Positions 22,908-31,265 of a DNA stretch of 64,000 nucleotides are shown here, in pieces. The translations under genes were made by a program, and so were the position numbers. The DNA lies in NCBI GenBank assembly GCA_045129695.1, contig JBGVJZ010000037.1:1-64000 (forward strand). Reading direction: 5' to 3'. Each line of letters begins with the position of its first letter. Positions within the stretch are counted from its first letter, which is position 1. A model generated the notes under the pieces. It searched no databases. It was not told the origin of the DNA and saw only the letters and a program-made list of their open reading frames with translations. Origin of the DNA: Eshraghiella sp045129695. Lineage in GTDB: Bacteria > Bacillota > Clostridia > Lachnospirales > Lachnospiraceae.

Positions 22908-23876
22908 ATGGGTAGAAAAAGACCGGAAGATACAATTTTATATATAATAGTACCCTGTTATAATGAGGAGCAGGTGCTTCCTGTTTCTTCCGGATTGCTG
23001 CTTGATGAGCTGAAGGAGTTAATTTCAAAAGGACTTGTCAGTAAGGACAGCAGAATCCTTTTTGTGAATGATGGGAGTAAGGATTCTACATGGGAGCTCA
23101 TTGTAAATTATTCAAGAGAAAATACATATTATAAGGGAATTTCACAGAGCCGTAACAGAGGGCACCAGAATGCTGTGCTGGCAGGACTTATGGAGTCTGT
23201 GGAGTATGCTGATATAACAATTTCTATTGACTGTGATGGTCAGGATGATATGAAGGCTATGGAGGAAATGGTCAGGGAATATCATGATGGTTGTGAAATT
23301 GTTTATGGAGTCAGAAATAACCGGGAGTCGGATACATTTTTTAAGCGTAAGTCAGCTGAGAGTTTCTATAAATTTCTTAATGCAATGGGTGCCGAGGTTG
23401 TGTATAATCACGCAGATTTCAGACTGGTTTCATCAAGAGTTTTGAAGGAGTTTGCTGACTTTAAGGAGGTTAATCTCTTTCTTAGGGGTATGTTTCCTTT
23501 GGTAGGATTCAAAAGTACTTCCGTGTATTACGAGAGGCATGAAAGACTTGCCGGAAAATCACACTATCCATTGTCTAAGATGATCGGACTGGCTTTTGAT
23601 GGGGTGACAAGTCTAAGTGTGAAGCCCATAAGACTTATTATGATGCTTGGGATTTTCGTGGCAGTCTTAAGTTTTGCGGGGATTATATGGGCGATTGTTA
23701 CAACCATACTGGGTAAGACCGTTGCCGGCTGGGCAAGTACGGTGTGTATTGTATGTTTCTTAAGCGGTGTACAGATGATATCAATAGGTGTCATAGGCGA
23801 ATATATAGGTAAAATATATATGGAGGTCAAAGGCAGACCACGATATATTATAAGTGACAGGACGGACGAGAGTTAG
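22908..23876 (+). CDS. GT2-family polyprenyl-phosphate glycosyltransferase (GtrB/DPM1-like)
   Basis: 322 residues. A GT-A domain comes first (IIVPCYNEEQVL, FVNDGSKDST, GISQSRNRGHQNAVLAGL, ISIDCDGQDD for the DxD-type site, YGVRNNRESD and FLRGMFPLVGF). Two C-terminal transmembrane helices follow (~242-262 and ~275-297). This layout transfers a sugar from a nucleotide donor to undecaprenyl phosphate at the cytoplasmic face. The tail VIGEYIGKIYMEVKGRPRYI is typical. The shared operator and proximity to the phosphonate genes suggest the lipid-linked sugar belongs to the same surface polymer (inference). Confidence 0.88.
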   Translation: MGRKRPEDTILYIIVPCYNEEQVLPVSSGLLLDELKELISKGLVSKDSRILFVNDGSKDSTWELIVNYSRENTYYKGISQSRNRGHQNAVLAGLMESVEYADITISIDCDGQDDMKAMEEMVREYHDGCEIVYGVRNNRESDTFFKRKSAESFYKFLNAMGAEVVYNHADFRLVSSRVLKEFADFKEVNLFLRGMFPLVGFKSTSVYYERHERLAGKSHYPLSKMIGLAFDGVTSLSVKPIRLIMMLGIFVAVLSFAGIIWAIVTTILGKTVAGWASTVCIVCFLSGVQMISIGVIGEYIGKIYMEVKGRPRYIISDRTDES

Positions 23877-23930
23877 AAGTTAAGTCGGTTACTAAATATA
23901 AATAAAATCCGTTTTGGGAGGCAGAATAAT

Positions 23931-24110
23931 ATGTCAATTGATAATTGTGAATTATGCGGATACTATGAGTATGATGATGAAGAGGAATGTTATGTCTGCA
24001 GTATGAGTCTTGATGAAGACGAGATGTATAATTTTGTTACGGGCAATGTGCGTGCATGTCCATATTTCCAGCATAATGATGAATACAGGATTGTAAGAAA
24101 ACAGATGTAG
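23931..24110 (+). CDS. Small Cys-rich protein, DUF6472 type
   Basis: A 59-residue ORF with a GGGAGG site. It has four Cys near the start (CELCGYYEYDDEEECYVC) and a later ACPYFQHNDEYRIVRKQM, the pattern of the DUF6472 family common in Clostridia. The CxxC pairs suggest a small zinc-binding fold. It follows the glycosyltransferase by 54 bases and may share its transcript. Function unknown. Confidence 0.7.
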   Translation: MSIDNCELCGYYEYDDEEECYVCSMSLDEDEMYNFVTGNVRACPYFQHNDEYRIVRKQM

Positions 24111-24159
24111 TGTGCAAATGCCCTATTATATTGACAATTTACTGTGTTTTATGCTATAT

Positions 24160-24289
24160 ATTTTAGCGGATAGTAGTTCTTAACGGACACTGTACCGGCG
24201 ACCTTTTCATGTGGTGTTCCCGCCATTAAGGGGAGATTTAATCATACAGCTTATAGCCGTAGTGCGTAGGACTGGAGGTGTTTAATTTA
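24160..24289 (+). promoter_or_regulatory. Structured leader upstream of the pantothenate operon (candidate pan RNA motif)
   Basis: An untranslated stretch of unusually high GC for this region contains short complementary segments (GGCG...CGCC at about 24198-24225) and ends at the GGAGG site of the first pan gene. In Firmicutes a conserved RNA called the pan motif precedes pantothenate genes. I cannot verify its consensus here, so this is a candidate only. Confidence 0.3.
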
Positions 24290-25120
24290 GTGAATATTGG
24301 ATTTATTGGAGCCGGCAAAGTAGGATGTTCTTTGGGAAGATATTTTATTTTGCATGGCTTTTTTGTTTCGGGCTATTATAGTCGGAGTACGGATTCAGCG
24401 AAGAAAGCGGCAGAACTTACCAACAGTATAGTTTTTGAAAATGTGGAAAATTTAATAGAAACATGCGATATTGTGTTTATAACTGTCCCTGACTCCGTGA
24501 TTGAAGATGTGTGGAACGGCATTAAGGATTATCAACTTGACGGAAAGATAATCTGTCATTGCAGTGGGGCGATGAGCTCAGAGGTGTTTGATACGATTTA
24601 TGTTTCAAATGTCGGCAGATGTTCAATACATCCGCTGATGGCAGTCAGCAGCAGGGAGCATGATATGTCGCAAGCATTTTTTACAATTGAAGGGAATCCT
24701 CAGGGCTTATCGCAGATTCGCAAGCTTCTTGATGAATGTGGTAATACTTATCAGGAAATAACTAAGGATAATAAGGTGAGATATCATGCAGCGGCAGCAG
24801 TTGCGAGCAATCTTGTGGTGGGACTATTGGATATGTCAGTTTCCATGCTTATGAATTGTGGCTTTAGTGAAGAAAGAGCAAGGGAGGCACTTACTCCGTT
24901 AGTGGTTGGTAATGCACAGGCAGTGATGAATAAGGGCACGAGGGAGGCACTTACCGGTCCGGTAAGCCGGGGCGATGACATAACCGTTAAGAAGCATATG
25001 GATATATTGCAGGATGGCGAATCAGAAATTTACAGACTTTTATCCTTGCGGTTATTGGAACTTGCGGATTTGTCAAAGGAAGATGATTATAATAAAATGA
25101 AAGGAATATTAGAGAAATGA
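24290..25120 (+). CDS. panG: Rossmann/DUF2520 protein, probable ketopantoate reductase (PanG-like)
   Basis: 276 residues from the GTG at 24290 (GGAGG 11 bases upstream; an earlier GTG overlaps that site). The NAD(P)-binding start IGFIGAGKVGCSLGRYF is followed by DIVFITVPDSVIEDVW, HCSGAMSSEVF and CSIHPLMAVS, then a helical DUF2520 domain (RYHAAAAVASNLVVGLLDMS). Proteins of this type (COG5495) include PanG, an alternative ketopantoate reductase found in bacteria that lack PanE. The start codon of panB overlaps its stop by 4 bases, which strongly supports a step in pantothenate synthesis. Confidence 0.8.
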   Translation: MNIGFIGAGKVGCSLGRYFILHGFFVSGYYSRSTDSAKKAAELTNSIVFENVENLIETCDIVFITVPDSVIEDVWNGIKDYQLDGKIICHCSGAMSSEVFDTIYVSNVGRCSIHPLMAVSSREHDMSQAFFTIEGNPQGLSQIRKLLDECGNTYQEITKDNKVRYHAAAAVASNLVVGLLDMSVSMLMNCGFSEERAREALTPLVVGNAQAVMNKGTREALTGPVSRGDDITVKKHMDILQDGESEIYRLLSLRLLELADLSKEDDYNKMKGILEK

Positions 25121-25944
25121 AGAATACGGTTTTAACTTTGCAGCAGCAGAAGGAAAATGGCGATAAAATAACAATGCTTACAGCATATGATTATTCAACA
25201 GCCAAGCTTATGGAGGAGGCAGGAATTAATACAATTCTAGTCGGGGATTCCTTGGGAATGGTAATGCTCGGATATGAAGATACGATTCCTGTGACAATGG
25301 AAGACATGATTCACCACACAAGGGCTGTGACAAGAGCAACTAAGGACACCTTTGTAATCGGAGATATGCCTTTTATGTCATACCATGTTTCAATTGAACA
25401 GGCCGTCGCTAATGCAGGAAGACTTATGAAGGAGGGCGGCTGTCAGGCTGTTAAGCTTGAGGGTGGTGCCAAGGTCTGCGACCAGATTCGTGCAATTGTG
25501 AATGCACAGATTCCTGTGTGTGCACATATTGGTCTTACACCACAGTCAATTAATGCTTTTGGCGGTTTTAAGGTTCAGGGCAAAACAGAAGAGGCGGCAA
25601 GACAGATTATAGAGGATGCTAAAGCAGTTGAAGAAGCAGGTGCTTTTATGGTAGTATTAGAATGTGTGCCTGCCAAATTGGCACAGCTTATCAGTGAAAC
25701 CATTCGTATTCCGACAATTGGAATCGGAGCAGGAGCAGGCTGTGACGGTCAGGTGCTTGTATATCAGGACATGCTCAATCTTTATGGTGGTTTCAAGCCT
25801 AAGTTTGTTAAGCATTTTGCAAACCTTGGAGAGCTTATGAAGGAGGCATTTGCCCAGTACTCAAGAGAGGTTAAGGAAGGTGCTTTTCCGGCAGAGGAGC
25901 ATACCTTTGCAATATCAGATGAAGTAATAGAGAAATTATATTAG
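25117..25944 (+). CDS. panB: 3-methyl-2-oxobutanoate hydroxymethyltransferase
   Basis: 275 residues, full length. The TIM-barrel motifs are MLTAYDYSTAKLMEEAGI, LVGDSLGMVMLGYEDT, VIGDMPFMSYHVS, GGCQAVKLEGG and CAHIGLTPQSIN, with the catalytic Glu in VLECVP and metal-binding Asp residues in GDS and GDMP. It transfers a one-carbon unit from methylene-tetrahydrofolate to alpha-ketoisovalerate, giving ketopantoate. It overlaps the panG-like gene by 4 bases and panC follows 16 bases later. The substrate comes from the valine branch served by the ilvBN genes next door. Confidence 0.97.
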   Translation: MKNTVLTLQQQKENGDKITMLTAYDYSTAKLMEEAGINTILVGDSLGMVMLGYEDTIPVTMEDMIHHTRAVTRATKDTFVIGDMPFMSYHVSIEQAVANAGRLMKEGGCQAVKLEGGAKVCDQIRAIVNAQIPVCAHIGLTPQSINAFGGFKVQGKTEEAARQIIEDAKAVEEAGAFMVVLECVPAKLAQLISETIRIPTIGIGAGAGCDGQVLVYQDMLNLYGGFKPKFVKHFANLGELMKEAFAQYSREVKEGAFPAEEHTFAISDEVIEKLY

Positions 25945-25960
25945 ACAGGAGTTTATAATA

Positions 25961-26803
25961 ATGATTAAAGCATATACGGTAGAAGAAGTCAGAAAGAATG
26001 TTAAGGAATGGAAGAAGCAGGGGCTTAGTGTAGGACTTGTTCCTACAATGGGATATCTGCATGAGGGACATGCAAGTCTTATTGAGCGTGCAGCAAAGGA
26101 AAATGACAGGATTGTAGTAAGCGTTTTTGTCAATCCTATTCAGTTTGGACCGACAGAGGATTTGGAGAGCTATCCGAGAGATTTTGATGCTGACTGTGTA
26201 CTCTGTGAGAAGATGGGAGCGTCACTTGTGTTCCATCCTGAGAACGAGGAGATGTATTTCGATGATTTCTGCACTTATGTGGATATGCATACGCTTTCAG
26301 AGGTGCTTTGCGGGAAAACAAGACCTATTCATTTCCGTGGAGTGTGTACGGTTGTTTCCAAGCTTTTTAATATCGTAACACCTGATAAGGCATATTTTGG
26401 ACAGAAGGATGCACAGCAGCTTGCCATTATCAAAAGAATGGTAAGGGATTTAAATTTCGATATTGAGATTATTGGTTGTCCTATTATCAGAGAGGATGAC
26501 GGACTTGCCAAGAGTTCAAGAAATACCTATCTTAATCCTCAGGAGAGGGAGGCAGCAGTCGTTCTTTCCAAATCTATATTTACAGGTAAGAAAATGGTGG
26601 AAGAGGGAATTAAGGATGCACTCGCTGTTAAAGCTGCTATGATGGACATTCTTAAGAGTGAACCGCTTGCCAATGTAGAATATGTTGAGATGGTGGATTT
26701 TGGTACTTTGCAGGATGTGGAGACGATTAACGGACCGGTTCTCACTGCAATTGCCGTCAGAATCGGTAAAACAAGATTAATTGACAATTTCATTGTTGAG
26801 TAA
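25961..26803 (+). CDS. panC: Pantothenate synthetase (pantoate-beta-alanine ligase)
   Basis: 280 residues. The HIGH-type nucleotide-binding motif appears as VPTMGYLHEGHASLIERA, followed by VSVFVNPIQFGPTEDLESYP, KLFNIVTPDKAYFGQKDAQQ and the KMSKS-like DDGLAKSSRNTYL. It joins pantoate and beta-alanine using ATP. Third gene of the pan operon; no panD follows in this window, so beta-alanine must come from elsewhere. Confidence 0.97.
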   Translation: MIKAYTVEEVRKNVKEWKKQGLSVGLVPTMGYLHEGHASLIERAAKENDRIVVSVFVNPIQFGPTEDLESYPRDFDADCVLCEKMGASLVFHPENEEMYFDDFCTYVDMHTLSEVLCGKTRPIHFRGVCTVVSKLFNIVTPDKAYFGQKDAQQLAIIKRMVRDLNFDIEIIGCPIIREDDGLAKSSRNTYLNPQEREAAVVLSKSIFTGKKMVEEGIKDALAVKAAMMDILKSEPLANVEYVEMVDFGTLQDVETINGPVLTAIAVRIGKTRLIDNFIVE

Positions 26804-26847
26804 AATGGTGTATAATTCATATAGATTTTTTAAACGGGAGGATATTC

Positions 26848-28572
26848 ATGAATATCAAGGGAACAGAATTATTTGTAAAAGCTCTTCGTGCAGAAGGCGT
26901 TGATACGGTATTTGGTTATCCGGGAGGAATGGCTATTGATTTATTTGATGCATTGTATGATGCTGATGATATCGATGTAATACTTCCAAGACATGAGCAG
27001 GCTCTCTGCCATGAAGCTGACGGATATGCCCGAGCAACAGGCAAGGTTGGAGTATGCCTTGTTACAAGTGGTCCGGGTGCTACCAATCTTGTAACGGGTA
27101 TTGCCAATGCCAATTTCGACAGTGTACCTATGGTGTGCTTCACAGGACAGGTATCCAGTGATTTAATTGGTAATGATGCATTTCAGGAAGTTGATATTGT
27201 GGGTGTTACCCGCAATATTTGTAAATATGCAATTACAGTAAGAGACCGTAAGGAACTGGCAACAATTATTAAGAAAGCTTTCTATGTTGCAAGAACCGGT
27301 AAGCCGGGTCCTGTTGTTGTAGATATTCCTAAGGATATCCAGCTGGCAATGGGAAGTGATGAGTATCCTGAGGATATCGCAATCCGAGGCTATAAGCCGA
27401 GCAATGGCGTACATGTCGGACAGATGAAGAAGGCAATGACAATGCTTAAGGCTGCTAAGAGACCTGTATTCTTAGTTGGTGGTGGTGTGAAGATTGCCGG
27501 TGCGGGTGAGGTTCTTACATCCGTTGCCGGGAAGATGAACATTCCGGTTGTTACTACCATTATGGGTAAGGGTGCTATTGCAACTGACCATCCGATGTAC
27601 ATAGGCAATATCGGAATGTATGGTAATTATGCTTCCAATATGGCAGTTACCAAATGCGACGTTCTTTTTGCCATTGGTGTAAGATTCAGTGACAGAATTA
27701 CCGGAACGATTCAGGATTTTGCCAAAGATGCCAAGATTATTCATGTAGATATCGATACGGCATCTATTTCAAGAAATATTGTAGTTAATGTTCCGATTGT
27801 TGCAGATGCCAAGGCGGCACTCAGTGAGATGGATATGCATACAAGCCGTTGTAAGACAGATGAGTGGCTGGCAGACATTATGAAGTGGAAGAAAGAAATT
27901 CCTATTACCATGAGTAATTATGATGGAATGACTCCGGAAGATATTATTAACGGAATTAATGAATTTTTCCCTGATGCAACTGTTACAACTGACGTTGGAC
28001 AGAATCAGTTATGGACAACACAGTACCTTAAGATGAATGGAAAGCGTAAATTCCTTACATCCGGCGGACTTGGAACAATGGGCTTCGGACTTCCTTCAGC
28101 AATTGGTGCCTACCTTGGAGAGAAGGATGGTCATGTTGTATGCATCTCAGGTGATGGCGGCGCACAGATGAATATTCAGGAGCTGGCAACTGCGTCATTG
28201 CTTGAAGTTCCTGTTGTTTATTGTATTTTCAATAATACATATCTCGGAAATGTTAAGCAGATGCAGAAGATGTTTTATGACAAGCGTTATTCTGCAACAT
28301 GTCTGAGATACAGCAGAAGCTGTAACAGAAGCTGTCGTACTGAGGGTGTATGTAATGGTGTGCAGTATGTACCTGATTTTGTTAAGCTTGCAGAAAGTTA
28401 TAACTGTGACGGAATCAGGGTTACTAATGAAGATGAGATGAGAGCAGCTTTTGAGCGTGCCAAGGCTAATACCAACCGTCCTACTGTTATTGAGTTTATT
28501 ATCAGTTGTGAATATGATGTGTATCCGATGGTGCCGGGCGGCAAAGCATTGACGGATATGATGTTTGGATAA
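26848..28572 (+). CDS. ilvB: Acetolactate synthase, large (catalytic) subunit
   Basis: 574 residues with the three-domain ThDP-enzyme layout: GYPGGMAIDLFDALYD with the catalytic-Glu region LPRHEQALCHEADGYARATG, a central FAD-binding domain, and the C-terminal ThDP motif GDGGAQMNIQELATA with FNNTYLGNVKQM. It condenses two pyruvates to acetolactate for valine and leucine. Odd feature: after KRYSAT the chain carries four Cys in 18 residues (Cys485, 492, 496, 502), an insertion absent from enterobacterial enzymes. It precedes ilvN by 17 bases and follows panC, linking ketoisovalerate supply to pantothenate. Confidence 0.95.
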   Translation: MNIKGTELFVKALRAEGVDTVFGYPGGMAIDLFDALYDADDIDVILPRHEQALCHEADGYARATGKVGVCLVTSGPGATNLVTGIANANFDSVPMVCFTGQVSSDLIGNDAFQEVDIVGVTRNICKYAITVRDRKELATIIKKAFYVARTGKPGPVVVDIPKDIQLAMGSDEYPEDIAIRGYKPSNGVHVGQMKKAMTMLKAAKRPVFLVGGGVKIAGAGEVLTSVAGKMNIPVVTTIMGKGAIATDHPMYIGNIGMYGNYASNMAVTKCDVLFAIGVRFSDRITGTIQDFAKDAKIIHVDIDTASISRNIVVNVPIVADAKAALSEMDMHTSRCKTDEWLADIMKWKKEIPITMSNYDGMTPEDIINGINEFFPDATVTTDVGQNQLWTTQYLKMNGKRKFLTSGGLGTMGFGLPSAIGAYLGEKDGHVVCISGDGGAQMNIQELATASLLEVPVVYCIFNNTYLGNVKQMQKMFYDKRYSATCLRYSRSCNRSCRTEGVCNGVQYVPDFVKLAESYNCDGIRVTNEDEMRAAFERAKANTNRPTVIEFIISCEYDVYPMVPGGKALTDMMFG

Positions 28573-28589
28573 GAGAGGAGATGAATGCA

Positions 28590-29090
28590 ATGAAAAAAAG
28601 ATGGATTTCTATTTATGTTGAGAATGAAGCCGGTGTTCTTGCAAGAATCTCAGGACTTTTTTCCGGCAAATGCTATAATATTGACAGTCTTTCCGTTGGT
28701 GTGACGGAGGATCCGTCAGTTTCACGAATGACTATAAGTGTTACCAGTGATGATAAGACCTTTGAGCAGATTAAGAAGCAGCTTAACAGAAGCGTTGAGG
28801 TAATTAAGGTTCTTGATTTTACTGATTTGTCAATTCATATGAAGGAGCTTATGTTTGTTAAGATTAACAGCTGCTCAGAGAAGGACAAGGCAGAAGCGTT
28901 CAGGATTGCACAGGTGTATGGTGTAACGGTTAAGGATTGCAACAAGAATACAATTCTTCTTGAGTGCACTCAGACAGAAGCTAAGAATGCGGCACTTCTT
29001 AAGATATTGAAGGAAAGCTTCGGATACAGACTTGAGGTTGTAAGAGGCGGAGCTGTTGCAATTGAATCTGTAAGCTATGGTGAGAGATAA
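28590..29090 (+). CDS. ilvN: Acetolactate synthase, small regulatory subunit
   Basis: 166 residues from the ATG at 28590 (GGAG 9 bases upstream; an ATG at 28581 abuts that site). The N-terminal ACT domain has ISIYVENEAGVLARISGLFS and the valine-site region YNIDSLSVGVTEDPSVSRMT. A C-terminal ALS small-subunit domain follows (MKELMFVKINSCSEKDKAEA). It activates IlvB and confers feedback inhibition by valine. Last gene of the unit, closed by a strong terminator. Confidence 0.95.
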   Translation: MKKRWISIYVENEAGVLARISGLFSGKCYNIDSLSVGVTEDPSVSRMTISVTSDDKTFEQIKKQLNRSVEVIKVLDFTDLSIHMKELMFVKINSCSEKDKAEAFRIAQVYGVTVKDCNKNTILLECTQTEAKNAALLKILKESFGYRLEVVRGGAVAIESVSYGER

Positions 29091-29100
29091 AATAAGCTTA

Positions 29101-29138
29101 AAATAAAGGAACTGTGCTTAGGCATGGTTCCTTTATTT
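29101..29138. terminator. Bidirectional terminator after ilvN
   Basis: Perfect 12-bp stem AAATAAAGGAAC/GTTCCTTTATTT between the ilvBN unit and the convergent small membrane gene. Confidence 0.85.
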
Positions 29139-29405
29139 GTGAATGTTCTTCTGTAACATATTTGTATACCACATCGTAAAAATCATATAAACTGCGGATA
29201 TCACAAACCATATAATTTTTATTATAAAATTATCCGTAATGAACATTGCTGTTGAAAGTGGTGTCCATATCAGGATAACGCCGATGTTAATTGCCAAAAG
29301 AATTTTGCCGTCATAGGTCTTTTTGCAAATCTGTCTGATTGCCAGAATCAGCTGTGTAATTAACAGTATAGCCATAAGTACGCAAACGCATATTTCCAAA
29401 AACAT
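29133..29405 (-). CDS. Small three-helix membrane protein (unknown)
   Basis: 90 residues, mostly hydrophobic, with three predicted transmembrane helices (about 2-23, 33-54 and 62-84) and short basic loops (RQICKKTYDGK). Its stop lies in the terminator stem. It starts 2 bases after the murI stop, so it is likely the distal gene of a murI transcript. I do not recognise the family and see no catalytic motif. Confidence 0.65.
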   Translation of the reverse strand: MFLEICVCVLMAILLITQLILAIRQICKKTYDGKILLAINIGVILIWTPLSTAMFITDNFIIKIIWFVISAVYMIFTMWYTNMLQKNIHK

Positions 29406-29407
29406 TT

Positions 29408-30181
29408 CTATTCCTCAATTCTTAACAGGGTTTCCATTAAAGGTATCATGTCGGAATTACTGTTCTCAAGAGATACCTTACCGGCATTGTCGGACGAAGC
29501 GCATATATTATGTACCCTGAGCTGGTGCAGTGTCTCTCTTGCAGTCCCGTTGCCACCGTCAATTATAAAAGTATCACTACCGACGATTCGTGCAATTGCC
29601 TTACGTACAAAAGGATAATGTGTACAGCCGAGTACAACTGCATCAATCGGGACGGTTAAGGAATCCTTAAGCAGACTTACAAGATATTCTGATAATTCGG
29701 GACCATCAAGAATTCCGTGTTCTACAAACTCCACAATCCCCGGACATGCTATAGTAGTAATATTGGCCTTGTCTTCAAATTCTGACAGGAGATGGAGAAA
29801 TTTGTCCTCATGCAATGTGACAGCGGTTGCCATTACAATAACATTGCCGCCGGGCTTTGCCTCAATTGCCGGCTTAATTGCCGGTTCAATTCCGATGATT
29901 GGGAGCTGAGGATATTCCCTGCGCAGAAGTGATACTACAGCAGCCGTAATTGTGTTACAGGCGATAACAAGGCATTTGCAGTTACGTGAGAGAAGATACT
30001 GAACAGTTCTCTCTGTAAGCTCATATACCTCATCAAAGGTCTTGGTTCCATAAGGAGCATTAACGGAATCTCCCATATATATGAAGTTTTCATTGGGCAT
30101 AAGGGCAGTCAGCTCCCGTAAAACGCTTATGCCACCAACGCCTGAATCAAAAACACCAATAGGTCTTGTGTCGTTTACCAT
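29408..30181 (-). CDS. murI: Glutamate racemase
   Basis: 257 residues. Motifs are IGVFDSGVGGISVLREL, YMGDSVNAPYGTK, the first catalytic Cys in VIACNTITAA and the second in VLGCTHYPFV. It interconverts L- and D-glutamate, supplying D-Glu for peptidoglycan in the cytoplasm. Full length. It is transcribed away from spoIID; the 118-bp AT-rich gap between them must hold both promoters. Confidence 0.96.
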   Translation of the reverse strand: MVNDTRPIGVFDSGVGGISVLRELTALMPNENFIYMGDSVNAPYGTKTFDEVYELTERTVQYLLSRNCKCLVIACNTITAAVVSLLRREYPQLPIIGIEPAIKPAIEAKPGGNVIVMATAVTLHEDKFLHLLSEFEDKANITTIACPGIVEFVEHGILDGPELSEYLVSLLKDSLTVPIDAVVLGCTHYPFVRKAIARIVGSDTFIIDGGNGTARETLHQLRVHNICASSDNAGKVSLENSNSDMIPLMETLLRIEE

Positions 30182-30299
30182 AAATCAGATCTCCATTTAA
30201 GTTCTTATAAGATTATACACGTAAAAAAATTTTTTTTCCACTATAACAGAATATTTTTGATTTTTTTGAATATGATATTTGTAAGAGGAATAATGTCTT

Positions 30300-31208
30300 A
30301 TGCGGAAAACAGTACTATTTATTTTTATATATTTTGCAATATGCCTTATGATTCCATATTTTGTTACAATGTTAATGGGCGGAAGTTGTAGGGGAAATAA
30401 GGCAGGCGAAGCTGCAAATGCTGTTGTAGCCACTAAGGACATTGAATCGGAAATCACTGATGTGACGGATTATACAATAAGAACGGTTGCAGCATATTAT
30501 AAGGCGGGAGACAGTGCGGAATTTCTTAAGGCACTTGCTATTGTAGCAAGAACCTATTCAAATATTACGAAAGGAGATGGAACAGGCGAGGCTTCCGCCG
30601 CCATGGTTCCGGATACACTTACATATAGCAAAATGCAGGAGAAGTGGGGTGAGTATTATCCTGCATATTATGAAGCCATAAGTACTGCTGTACAGGATAC
30701 GGAGGGGATTATCATGACCATGGAGGATGGTCAGATGCTTCCGTATTTCTGTGAGGTGAGTGCAGGGTATACAAGGAGTATTGGGGATTCGTGTCTTGTA
30801 ATGACGGGATGTAGTGAAGATTTAAAAAGCAAGGATTATTTGAGCATGGTTTCTTTTACACAGAGTGAGGTCGCTGCCAGAATCAGTAAAAAATACGATA
30901 GCTTTCAATATAATGATAAGCTGTCTGACTCATTTCAGATTATCAGCAGGGATGAGGCCGGTTATATAACAAGTATCATGGTAGGAAATCTTACCATGAG
31001 CGGGGATGAATTTGCCAGGCTTATGGAGCTGAATTCGGGGAATTTTATGATTTCTGCGGAAGGGGAAAATATTACTTTTACTGTAAAAGGAGTTGGATGC
31101 GGATATGGAATGTCCCTGTATACTGCAAGACAGAAAGCGGCAGCAGGAGCAGGCTATGAAGAGATTTTATATTATTTTTATAAAAATATTGAACTGACAA
31201 GTGAATAA
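30300..31208 (+). CDS. spoIID: Stage II sporulation protein D-like (SpoIID)
   Basis: 302 residues with an N-terminal membrane anchor (~4-25, VLFIFIYFAICLMIPYFV). The SpoIID domain is seen in LKALAIVARTYSNI, the central EVSAGYTRSIGD, and the C-terminal VKGVGCGYGMSLYTARQKAA then YEEILYYFY. SpoIID is a lytic transglycosylase that drives membrane migration during engulfment. The usual GHGVGMSQ motif is altered to GVGCGYGMS and the acidic residue of the active site is not obvious to me. Downstream lies a SpoIIQ-like gene, so the pair encodes engulfment functions. Confidence 0.88.
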   Translation: MRKTVLFIFIYFAICLMIPYFVTMLMGGSCRGNKAGEAANAVVATKDIESEITDVTDYTIRTVAAYYKAGDSAEFLKALAIVARTYSNITKGDGTGEASAAMVPDTLTYSKMQEKWGEYYPAYYEAISTAVQDTEGIIMTMEDGQMLPYFCEVSAGYTRSIGDSCLVMTGCSEDLKSKDYLSMVSFTQSEVAARISKKYDSFQYNDKLSDSFQIISRDEAGYITSIMVGNLTMSGDEFARLMELNSGNFMISAEGENITFTVKGVGCGYGMSLYTARQKAAAGAGYEEILYYFYKNIELTSE

Positions 31209-31265
31209 AAAGATTTTTTTCGGCAATCATAATAACAAACATTTGGTTATAGTGTGGAGGTTATT

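Noticed and set aside
26804..26847. Possible T-box or attenuator before ilvB
   Set aside because: The gap from panC is only 44 bases and shows no T-box sequence or terminator hairpin.
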